Source: Clostridia bacterium
Lineage (GTDB): Bacteria; Bacillota; Clostridia; Christensenellales; Aristaeellaceae
Assembly (NCBI GenBank): GCA_024404395.1
Contig: JAKSPZ010000026.1
Span: 1-8,291 of the forward strand
Length of the DNA stretch: 8,291 nt
Direction of reading: 5' to 3'
Shown: positions 1-6,059 of the stretch, piece by piece
How the letters are laid out: every line of letters begins with the position of its first letter
How positions within the stretch are numbered: the stretch's first letter is position 1
The notes under the pieces: model-generated
The model's database searches: none
The model's input: only the letters and a program-made list of their open reading frames with translations
What the model was told of the DNA's origin: nothing
Program-made: the position numbers and the translations under genes

Positions 1-1641
1 GACGGACAGACCGTGGATCAGGCAGCCGCTGCCGATGTACTTGGTCCCCTGATGCTTGGGATCGCGGGTATCGTAGCCGCTCTCGATGCCGCCCATGAGG
101 GTGGACAGGAAGGGGACCTGCAGGATGGAGACGGCCTCGGAGCACTTGTTGGCGCAGGCGATCATCTCATCGGTGTAGGCTTCCAGATTCTTGTAGAAGG
201 CTTCGCGGATATTGGTCACTAGTGCCGCCGCGTCCGCATAGCCCTGCTCTGCCAGCGTCTTGCCGTACTGCTCGCCGGACAGGGTGGACTTGCCGCCGCT
301 CAGGGTCAGCTCCAGCACCTTTGCCAGATTCAGCCAGCTGTTGGTGGTGTTGCCGTTGTCCTTGCCCATGATGAGGGCTTCCTGACAGCCTGCGACGGAG
401 TAGTCTTCCAGATCGGCTTCCTCGACGCCGTTCTTGTCGTGAAGGATCTTGAAGACGGAATCGTCATTGAAGAAGGAGGGAGTCAGGTGGCCGGGGGTGA
501 AGAGGAACTTGCCCATCTCGCGATAGAGTGCCTCGGGCGTGTTCTTGTGGAGCTTGACGGACAGGATGGGCTGGGGCAGCATCATGTCGTAGTAAGCGTC
601 GAACAGGGCGTAGGAAGTGGCGTTGGTCATGTCTTCGCCGCTGTTGGACTTGCCGCCGATGATGAGGTTCTGGGAGATGGCCCAGCTGCGGTCGCCGACG
701 TTGTAGAACACCAGCAGGTGCTTCAGCAGTGCGGCCGCCATGTCGCGGTCGGTATCTTCCTCGGCTCTGTAGGGCTCAAAGATGCGGTCCGCGTTGCCGA
801 CGGAGAAGGCGTAGGGATTGGGGGTCTGCTCAAGGCACATGACCTGCCACATGATGAGGAAGGACTGGACGGCTTCATACATATCGTCCGCGCCGTTCTC
901 GGGGACCTTCTTCAGCGTCTCGGACATAAGGGTGAAGAGCGCCTTCTTGCTGCCCTCGGCCTTCGCTGCCTTTTCGGCGGCGATGTCCGCATAGCGATGG
1001 GCGATCACGATGGCGGCATCCAGCGCGATGTCCATGGCGGTGTAGTTGTTCAGCTTCTCGGGATCGGTCTCTGCGGCCTTGTGAGCGGCGATGTCCGCCT
1101 TCAGGGCTTTGATGCCGCCCTTGAGGGTGGGACGGATGTCGGGGATGAGGTGACCCGTGACCTGCTCGATGAAGTAGACCGCTTCCTTGGTGTGACCGTT
1201 GGCCATGTCATAAGCCTCGACCAGGGTCTTGGCATAGGGCGTGGTCTTGTTGTATTCCTTCAGGTCTGCGATGCGCTCGGCGGTGATGTCGCCGATGGGA
1301 TCGATGTCGCCGAAGACGGCAACGGGATCGCAGTAGCCCGCGAACTGATCCACCTTGAAGGCGGGATTGATCAGGGCGTAGGTGCGGGCGAAGGCGTCAT
1401 CCTGGGTGCCTGCATAGATGCTGTAATCGCTGATCCACAGGGGCAGGCGCTTGGCGACTTCCACCAGCGTCTTGGCGATGCGGATGCAATCGGGGTCGTC
1501 CTTGAAAGCGGTGTCGCACTCACGGACGATCTCCTTGGCGAGGAACCAGCCTTCCAGATGGTCGATGGCGCGCTCTTCCTTGAAGCGCTCTTTTGCCATT
1601 GCAGAGATCTCAACGGGGGAAAGAATGGATTCGATTCTCAT
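1..1641 (-). CDS. Glycyl radical enzyme (PFL-like, non-PFL type), 3' end off window
   Basis: Residues 1-547 of a protein whose family is usually about 760-850 aa; the C-terminal glycine-loop domain lies beyond the left edge, so the radical glycine cannot be checked. Start ATG follows an AAAGGCGG ribosome site 8 bases upstream. The PFL-like barrel domain is clear: residues 390-450 contain FFNDDSVF, then SVAGCQEA with the presumed thiyl-radical Cys419 and base Glu421, then GKDNGNTTNSWLNLAKVLEL. Pyruvate formate-lyase has Cys-Cys here. Cys-X-Glu is typical of dehydratases, C-O or C-S lyases and decarboxylases, but most of those read GC(V/I)EP, so Gln420 and Ala422 are unusual. The N-terminus is also atypical: around residues 68-118 it carries IYAGTQDDAF and GYCDPVAVFGDI instead of the usual ELIVG-type motif. 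It is the last visible gene of the kinase-activase-GRE operon. The family is sure; the substrate is unknown. A phosphorylated sugar or polyol is the context-based guess. Confidence 0.9.
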   Translation of the reverse strand, partial: MRIESILSPVEISAMAKERFKEERAIDHLEGWFLAKEIVRECDTAFKDDPDCIRIAKTLVEVAKRLPLWISDYSIYAGTQDDAFARTYALINPAFKVDQFAGYCDPVAVFGDIDPIGDITAERIADLKEYNKTTPYAKTLVEAYDMANGHTKEAVYFIEQVTGHLIPDIRPTLKGGIKALKADIAAHKAAETDPEKLNNYTAMDIALDAAIVIAHRYADIAAEKAAKAEGSKKALFTLMSETLKKVPENGADDMYEAVQSFLIMWQVMCLEQTPNPYAFSVGNADRIFEPYRAEEDTDRDMAAALLKHLLVFYNVGDRSWAISQNLIIGGKSNSGEDMTNATSYALFDAYYDMMLPQPILSVKLHKNTPEALYREMGKFLFTPGHLTPSFFNDDSVFKILHDKNGVEEADLEDYSVAGCQEALIMGKDNGNTTNSWLNLAKVLELTLSGGKSTLSGEQYGKTLAEQGYADAAALVTNIREAFYKNLEAYTDEMIACANKCSEAVSILQVPFLSTLMGGIESGYDTRDPKHQGTKYIGSGCLIHGLSV

Positions 1642-1662
1642 TATTGTTTCCGCCTTTCACGA

Positions 1663-2529
1663 TTATGTTCTCTTATAGGTCCCGCCGATGGCGGTGATGC
1701 CCTCGCGAATCGCCTTCAGCGATTCCGCAGACACACGCGCGTCCTCGGTCATTTTGTACATATAGCCGCATTCGGCCCATTTCTTCTTGCCGTATTCATG
1801 ATAGGCAAGGACTTCGAAGGTGACGTTCTCACCCTTGATCTCATCAAAGAACTTCAGGAACTTCTCCCGATCCTCATCACTGTCGTTCACGCCGCCGATG
1901 AGGGGCACGCGCACGTGGAGGTTGGGATGCTTTTCCGCCGCCAGCCTGAGGTTGGCATTGACGGACGCCATGGGCATGCCCGTGTAATGAAGATGCTTGT
2001 CTTCGTCGCAGGACTTGCAGTCCATGATCAGCTGATCGATGACAGGGAACAGCTCGGCAAGACGGGGATGGGTGCCGTTCGTCTCGATGCAGGTGTGGAT
2101 GCCCGCCTCATGGAGCCGGGTCAGCGCTTCTTTCAGCGCCTCGAACTGACCCGTCGCCTCGCCGCCGGTAAAGGTCACGCCGCCGCCCTCGTAGAACATG
2201 GGACGGGAGGAGATCGCCGCGCGGACGATCTCGTCGACGGTCATCTCCGTGTAGGACAGGCGCATGCCCTTGGTGCGGTGCTCGGTAATGCACGCCCGAT
2301 CTTCGCATTCCGCGCAGATCATGCGGTCCACCCTGTGGTCACTGACGGCACCGTGGGGACAGATCTCGTCCAGCAGCCACTCGCTGTCCGCCACCAGTGC
2401 GCCCGAGAAGTCCATGCCCTCGGGATTGGCGCACCAGGGACACTTCATATTGCAGCCCTGAAGATGATAGACGAGACGGTTGCCGTCGCCGTCCTGAGAA
2501 TAGTTGAAACCCTGCTGGAATACTTTCAT
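1663..2529 (-). CDS. Glycyl radical enzyme activase (radical SAM)
   Basis: A 288-aa radical SAM protein that should install the glycyl radical on the neighbouring GRE by cleaving S-adenosylmethionine. The cluster motif CNMKCPWC (Cys26, Cys30, Cys33) binds the SAM [4Fe-4S] cluster, following the typical N-terminal FNYSQDGDGNRLVYHLQG segment. Four further cysteines (57, 72, 75, 80) form a short insert consistent with one auxiliary [4Fe-4S] cluster. Dehydratase activases usually have eight such Cys, and PFL activase none. TGGEA (121-125) replaces the common GGEP SAM-binding motif. HVRVPLIGGVNDS (205-217) matches the family's C-terminal strand. The ATG lies 3 bases after the kinase stop with GGAG about 8 bases upstream, so the two are co-transcribed and perhaps coupled; the GRE starts 21 bases downstream. 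General role is firm; its target is inferred from adjacency. Confidence 0.93.
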   Translation of the reverse strand: MKVFQQGFNYSQDGDGNRLVYHLQGCNMKCPWCANPEGMDFSGALVADSEWLLDEICPHGAVSDHRVDRMICAECEDRACITEHRTKGMRLSYTEMTVDEIVRAAISSRPMFYEGGGVTFTGGEATGQFEALKEALTRLHEAGIHTCIETNGTHPRLAELFPVIDQLIMDCKSCDEDKHLHYTGMPMASVNANLRLAAEKHPNLHVRVPLIGGVNDSDEDREKFLKFFDEIKGENVTFEVLAYHEYGKKKWAECGYMYKMTEDARVSAESLKAIREGITAIGGTYKRT

Positions 2530-2532
2530 GGG

Positions 2533-4026
2533 TCAGCTCCGTTTCATGTGGAAGAAATCCTTGTTGCGCTCATACAGCCCCGTGAATACGGCGTAGCCGT
2601 CGTCGTATCTGCCGCGGTTGGCGGGATCGGGCAGAACGGGCGCATCACTGAGGTGGACCGCCGCGTTGCAGGCTTCTTCGTAATCCTTGAAATCGCCCAG
2701 CGCCACCGCCGCGGTCAATGCCGCGCCGATGCAGGCCTGCTCGTTCTCGGTGTTGGTATAGATGGGGCAGCCGAAGTTGTCCGCCTGCATCTGCAGGAAC
2801 AGACGTCCTCTGGCGCCGCCGCCCGCCGCGATGATGCGGTCGCAGTTGACGCCCAGCCCGCTCATGATGTCCTTGGACATGCGCAGACCGTAGATGATGC
2901 CTTCCATGGTGCTGCGGATGAGATGGGCGCGGTTGTGCATGGTGGTCATGCCGAGGTAGATGCCTCGGGCATCGGGATCGTTGAAGGGGGTACGCTCGCC
3001 GCTGAGGTAAGGCAGGAACACCAGTCCGTCGCTGCCCGCGGGAACGGTGGACGCCAGCGCGGTCATATCATCATAGGAATCCATGTAGAGCATGTTGTTC
3101 TTCAGCCACTTGAGGGCGATGCCGCCGCTGAGGTGGGCGCCCATCATCAGCCACAGGTTCTTGTGGGCGTGGCAGAAGGTATTGGTGCGGAACTGCGCAT
3201 CATACACGGGCTCGTTGAACGCGCCCGAAAGCTGGCAGGAAGTGCCGATGTTGGCCGCCAGAATGCCGGGACGGATGATGCCGTTGCCCACGTTCATCAT
3301 CAGCGTGTCGCCGCCGCCGAAGGCGATGGGGATGCCTGCGGGCAGTCCCGTCTCTCGGCTGCATTCCGCCGTGGTCACGCCCGCGATCTCGCAGGCCTCG
3401 CGGCTCTCGGGGAAGATGCTGCGGTCAAAGCCCAGTCGGTCGATGATGTCCCACGCCCAGGTGCGGTTCTTGATGTCAAACACCACGCCCGAGGACGCGT
3501 CGGTCATCTCCGTGCCGATCTCCCCGCACATCCTGTAGCGGATATAGTCCTTGGGGAACATGACCGTGCGGACCTTTTCGAAGGTCTCGGGCTCGTGATC
3601 CTTCAGCCACATGAGAGAAGAGACCATAAAGCCCGTGGAGAGGGAGTTCAGCGCCACACTGCGGTATTCGTCCTTGCCGATGATGGAATAGATCTTCTCG
3701 ATCTCAGCGGCGGAACGCTGGTCCGCCCAGATGATGGCGTTGCGCAGCAGGTTGCCGTCCTTATCCAGCACCACCATGCCGTGCATCTGTCCCGAATAGC
3801 CGATGCCCCGAAGGTCGGTCATGCGGTCCCCGTAGCGGGAAGACAGCTCGCGCAGTGTCCGTACCGTCGCCTGCCAGAGCAAGGACATATCCTGCTCCGC
3901 CATTCGGATCTCGGGTTTGATGATATCATAGCCTTCATATGCGGTGCCGACGATCCTGCCGGTGCCGTCCATCAACAGGGATTTCACGCCGGAGGTGCCG
4001 ACGTCGATGCCGATGTAACAGTTCAT
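2533..4026 (-). CDS. FGGY-family carbohydrate kinase (xylulokinase-like)
   Basis: Cytoplasmic ATP-dependent sugar or polyol kinase, 497 aa, the normal FGGY length. The ATG at 4026 is chosen because GGGGAGG sits 7 bases upstream; an in-frame TTG at 4032 is only 1 base from that site. Visible motifs: phosphate-binding DVGTSG (8-13), xylulokinase-type GQMHGM (79-84), IWADQR (99-104), GGGD with the presumed catalytic Asp240, and ATP-domain segments PYLSGERTP (339-347) and AAGGGARG (400-407). The overall match is closest to XylB-like kinases, but the residue after the catalytic Asp is Thr241; E. coli XylB has Asn there, which contacts the sugar. The true substrate may therefore not be D-xylulose. 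No isomerase gene is visible. First gene of a minus-strand operon with the activase (3-base gap) and the GRE, so its product is the best candidate GRE substrate or precursor. Family sure, substrate open. Confidence 0.92.
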   Translation of the reverse strand: MNCYIGIDVGTSGVKSLLMDGTGRIVGTAYEGYDIIKPEIRMAEQDMSLLWQATVRTLRELSSRYGDRMTDLRGIGYSGQMHGMVVLDKDGNLLRNAIIWADQRSAAEIEKIYSIIGKDEYRSVALNSLSTGFMVSSLMWLKDHEPETFEKVRTVMFPKDYIRYRMCGEIGTEMTDASSGVVFDIKNRTWAWDIIDRLGFDRSIFPESREACEIAGVTTAECSRETGLPAGIPIAFGGGDTLMMNVGNGIIRPGILAANIGTSCQLSGAFNEPVYDAQFRTNTFCHAHKNLWLMMGAHLSGGIALKWLKNNMLYMDSYDDMTALASTVPAGSDGLVFLPYLSGERTPFNDPDARGIYLGMTTMHNRAHLIRSTMEGIIYGLRMSKDIMSGLGVNCDRIIAAGGGARGRLFLQMQADNFGCPIYTNTENEQACIGAALTAAVALGDFKDYEEACNAAVHLSDAPVLPDPANRGRYDDGYAVFTGLYERNKDFFHMKRS

Positions 4027-4055
4027 GGCCAAACCTCCCCTTTTTAACTTTCCAC

Positions 4056-4084
4056 ATTATAACACAGCCGCTGTCGGATTGCTA
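4056..4084 (-). promoter_or_regulatory. Probable promoter of the kinase-activase-GRE operon
   Basis: On the minus strand a perfect TATAAT -10 box lies at 4061-4056, about 30 bases before the kinase ATG, giving a short leader. The -35 region at 17-base spacing reads TAGCAA, a poor match to TTGACA, so an activator or relief of repression may matter. A small palindrome, ACAGCGGCTGT (4074-4064), occupies the spacer and could be an operator. Confidence 0.45.
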
Positions 4085-4113
4085 TATGGTCCCCTCAAAA
4101 AACCCAGTCTCAG

Positions 4114-4127
4114 CGAAAACGTTTCCT
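4114..4127. promoter_or_regulatory. Palindromic LacI/CcpA-like operator candidate
   Basis: The sequence CGAAAACGTTTCCT has the central CG and flanking A/T half-sites typical of LacI-family operators. It fits the catabolite-response consensus TGWAANCGNTNWCA at 11 of 14 positions by eye. It lies in the divergent control region, about 53 bases upstream of the kinase -10 and about 48 bases upstream of the phosphatase -10, so one regulator could affect both directions. No regulator gene is in the window; the call rests on pattern only. Confidence 0.35.
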
Positions 4128-4151
4128 ACGTATAATCTTCGCAAGACGCTC

Positions 4152-4180
4152 AACTCAAATTAATGCTGTTGATGTATAAT
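4152..4180 (+). promoter_or_regulatory. Probable promoter of the HAD phosphatase gene
   Basis: A perfect TATAAT -10 box at 4175-4180 is followed 29 bases later by the phosphatase ATG, so the leader would be about 23 bases. The -35 position at 17-base spacing (AACTCA) is weak. A second TATAAT at 4131-4136, directly after the GAAAACGTTTCC palindrome, is an alternative start site under that element's control. Confidence 0.45.
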
Positions 4181-4209
4181 ACAGTCGAAACAGGAAAGGA
4201 AGTGTGTTT

Positions 4210-4995
4210 ATGCAGACGCTCCGAAGCAAAAAAGGTTTTATCTGTGACATGGACGGCGTGATCTATCACGGCAACAAGCTGCTGCCCGGCGTAAAGGAAT
4301 TCGTCGATTGGCTGCAGCGCAACGATAAGAACTATCTGTTTCTGACCAACTCCAGCCAGAGCACCCCCCGCGAGCTCCAGCAGAAGCTGCTCCGCATGGG
4401 GCTGGACGTGGACGCCTCCCACTCCTACACCTCCGCACTGGCCACCGACAACTATCCGAACAAGCAGGCCCCCGGCTGCAGCGCGTTCATCATGGGCGAC
4501 CATGGTCTCGCCAACGCACTGTACGATGCGGGCATCAACTATAACGACGTGGACCCCGATTACGTGGTCATCGGCGAACCCGCAGGCTACGGCATCGATA
4601 TGATCACCAAAGCCATCCGCCTGGTCAATAATGGTGCCAAGCTCATCGGCGCCAATTACGACCTGACCGGTCCCATCGAGAGCGGCATCGCTCCCGCCTG
4701 CCGCGCCCTCGTCGCCCCCATCGAACTGGCTACGGGCAAGAAGGCGTATTACGTCGGCAAGCCCAATCCCCTCATGATGCGCACGGGTCTCCGCCTGCTG
4801 GGCGTCCATTCCGAAGATGCCGTCATCATCGGCGACCGCATGGATACGGACATCATCGCGGGCATCGAGTCGGGTCTGGACACCGTTCTGGTGCTCTCCG
4901 GCGTCACCACCAAGACCGAATGCGAGTCCTTCCCCTATCGTCCCCGTCTGATCCTTGAAGGCGTCGGCGATATCATCGGCGACATCGCGGAATGA
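4210..4995 (+). CDS. HAD-superfamily class IIA phosphatase (NagD/AraL-like)
   Basis: A 261-aa cytoplasmic Mg-dependent phosphatase. ATG at 4210 is preferred because AAGGA lies 9 bases upstream; an in-frame GTG at 4204 is too close to it. All HAD motifs are present: I, DMDGVIYHG with nucleophile Asp13 and acid/base Asp15; II, FLTNSSQS with Thr46; III, GKPNP with Lys184; IV, GDRMDTD with Asp209 and the following acidic residues. The class IIA cap is marked by IGANYDLTGPIESGIAPACRA. Members include NagD (nucleotide monophosphates), AraL (sugar phosphates, encoded within an arabinose operon) and phosphoglycolate-type phosphatases; family alone does not fix the substrate. It stands alone, divergent from the sugar kinase-GRE operon and closed by its own terminator. 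A role in hydrolysing excess or damaged sugar phosphates from that pathway is plausible but inferred. Confidence 0.9.
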   Translation: MQTLRSKKGFICDMDGVIYHGNKLLPGVKEFVDWLQRNDKNYLFLTNSSQSTPRELQQKLLRMGLDVDASHSYTSALATDNYPNKQAPGCSAFIMGDHGLANALYDAGINYNDVDPDYVVIGEPAGYGIDMITKAIRLVNNGAKLIGANYDLTGPIESGIAPACRALVAPIELATGKKAYYVGKPNPLMMRTGLRLLGVHSEDAVIIGDRMDTDIIAGIESGLDTVLVLSGVTTKTECESFPYRPRLILEGVGDIIGDIAE

Positions 4996-4998
4996 TCG

Positions 4999-5029
4999 AA
5001 AGCCGCTCCCTTCCGGGGGTGGCTTTTTG
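4999..5029 (+). terminator. Rho-independent terminator after the HAD phosphatase
   Basis: A 10-bp stem (AGCCGCTCCC at 5001-5010 with GGGGGTGGCT at 5015-5024, two G-T wobbles), tetraloop TTCC, leading A's and a following T tract (5024-5028). It begins a few bases after the phosphatase stop and isolates that gene from the fumarase operon. Confidence 0.88.
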
Positions 5030-5072
5030 TCTTAAGAATAAAGCACAATTTTTGATATTCATCGTTAAACAG

Positions 5073-5101
5073 TTGCCAAACGCTTTTTATTGATATATAA
5101 T
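5073..5101 (+). promoter_or_regulatory. Strong sigma70/sigmaA-type promoter of the fumarase operon
   Basis: TTGCCA (5073-5078), a 17-base spacer and a perfect TATAAT (5096-5101), preceded by an A/T-rich stretch from about 5030 that could act as an UP element. Transcription would start near 5108, leaving a leader of about 110 bases. The spacer contains CAAACGCTTTT (5077-5087), whose AAACGnTTT core resembles the element at 4116-4124, so the same regulator may bind here. Confidence 0.75.
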
Positions 5102-5126
5102 TATCGATAAGCAAGTAGCGAATTGA

Positions 5127-5185
5127 AGGGGCCGTACGGATCCGTCAAAGGCCGCCGGATCCGCCATCCGAAATGAGCGCCCCCT
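5127..5185 (+). other. Structured leader upstream of fumarase alpha
   Basis: Within the roughly 110-base leader, CGGATCCG occurs twice (5137-5144 and 5156-5163), 11 bases apart. Each copy is palindromic, so they can pair as an 8-bp hairpin. A possible outer stem joins AGGGG (5127-5131) to CCCCT (5181-5185). CCGTACGG (5133-5140) is a third overlapping palindrome. The ribosome site AAAGGAGG (5201-5208) lies outside this structure. No known riboswitch is recognised. Confidence 0.45.
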
Positions 5186-5218
5186 GCAATATACGACATC
5201 AAAGGAGGAACCCGAACC

Positions 5219-6058
5219 ATGCGAATCATCCAGGCATCCGAGATCACAAAGACCATTCGCCGCCTTTGCATCGATGCGAACTGCCATCTGCCCGCTGACA
5301 TGAAGGACCGCATCACCTGCGCCCGCGCCAACGAGAAGTGGCCCGTCGCCCAGGAGATCCTCGACCGCATTATCGAAAACTATACCATCGCCGACACCAA
5401 CAACGTCCCGATCTGCCAGGACACCGGCCTTGCCTGCGTCTTTGTCGAGATCGGTCAGGATGTGCACGTTGAAGGCGACCTGACCGAGGCCATCAACGAA
5501 GGCGTCCGTCAGGGCTATACCGACGGTTACCTCCGCAAGTCCGCCGTCCGCGATCCCATCGACCGCGTGAACACCAAGGACAACACCCCCGCCATGATCT
5601 ACTTCGACATCGTTCCCGGCGACAAGCTGAAGCTGACCGTTGCCCCCAAGGGCGCAGGCAGCGAGAACATGAGCCGTCTGGCCATGCTCAAGCCCTCCGA
5701 CGGCATCGAAGGCGTCAAGGACTTCATCGTCAAGGCCGTTGAAGAAGCAGGCCCCAACCCCTGCCCGCCCATCATCGTCGGCGTCGGCGTCGGCGGCACC
5801 TTCGACAAGGCCGCATTCATGGCCAAGAAGGCACTGGTCCGCAAGACCGACGAGCGCAATGCCGATCCCTTCTGGGCCGGTGTTGAAGCCGAGCTCCTCG
5901 AGCGCATCAACGCACTGGGCATCGGACCCCAGGGCTTCGGCGGCGCCACCACCGCACTGGCCGTCAACATCGAAAAGTGCGCGACCCACATCGCCTGCCT
6001 GCCCGTTGCCGTCAATATCAACTGCCACGTGACCCGCCACGAATCGGAGGTGCTGTAA
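5219..6058 (+). CDS. Class I fumarate hydratase, alpha subunit
   Basis: A 279-aa alpha (N-terminal half) subunit of the two-subunit [4Fe-4S] hydro-lyase that interconverts fumarate and L-malate in the cytoplasm. The same fold serves tartrate dehydratase. Family signatures: ICQDTG with Cys66, DNTPA (121-125), APKGAGSENMSRL (142-154), PNPCPP with Cys182, VGGTFDKAA (191-199) and PVAVNINCH with Cys269. Cys66, 182 and 269 are spaced like the three cluster ligands of E. coli FumA. Length is normal for split enzymes. ATG follows AAAGGAGG by 10 bases. One oddity is GFGGATTAL: homologues as I recall them have a basic residue where Ala243 stands. The beta subunit starts 1 base after the stop. Fumarase is favoured over tartrate dehydratase on overall similarity and lack of a tartrate context. 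Confidence 0.92.
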   Translation: MRIIQASEITKTIRRLCIDANCHLPADMKDRITCARANEKWPVAQEILDRIIENYTIADTNNVPICQDTGLACVFVEIGQDVHVEGDLTEAINEGVRQGYTDGYLRKSAVRDPIDRVNTKDNTPAMIYFDIVPGDKLKLTVAPKGAGSENMSRLAMLKPSDGIEGVKDFIVKAVEEAGPNPCPPIIVGVGVGGTFDKAAFMAKKALVRKTDERNADPFWAGVEAELLERINALGIGPQGFGGATTALAVNIEKCATHIACLPVAVNINCHVTRHESEVL

Positions 6059-6059
6059 G

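Noticed and set aside
1..1641. Annotation as pyruvate formate-lyase (pflB)
   Set aside because: The active site reads Gly-Cys-Gln-Glu, not Cys-Cys, and the operon contains a sugar kinase, so formate acetyltransferase activity is unlikely.
2533..4026. Firm assignment as xylB
   Set aside because: The family match is good, but the residue after the catalytic Asp differs and no xylose isomerase or xylose regulator is present, so the symbol is withheld.
439..4047. A 1202-codon open frame on the plus strand
   Set aside because: It lies exactly antisense, codon on codon, to three well-recognised genes. Its translation is rich in Gly, His, Asp and Val with no family features, and it is explained by avoidance of TTA, CTA and TCA codons on the sense strand.
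4064..4074. ACAGCCGCTGT as a definite operator
   Set aside because: Only four paired bases per arm; kept as a remark under the kinase promoter because such short palindromes are frequent by chance.
4204..4995. GTG start for the phosphatase (two extra residues)
   Set aside because: It lies only 3 bases from the AAGGA ribosome site, whereas the ATG at 4210 is correctly spaced.
5108..5218. Riboswitch in the fumarase leader
   Set aside because: The palindromes do not match any riboswitch core I recognise, and a clear ligand-sensing fold with an alternative ribosome-site helix cannot be drawn.
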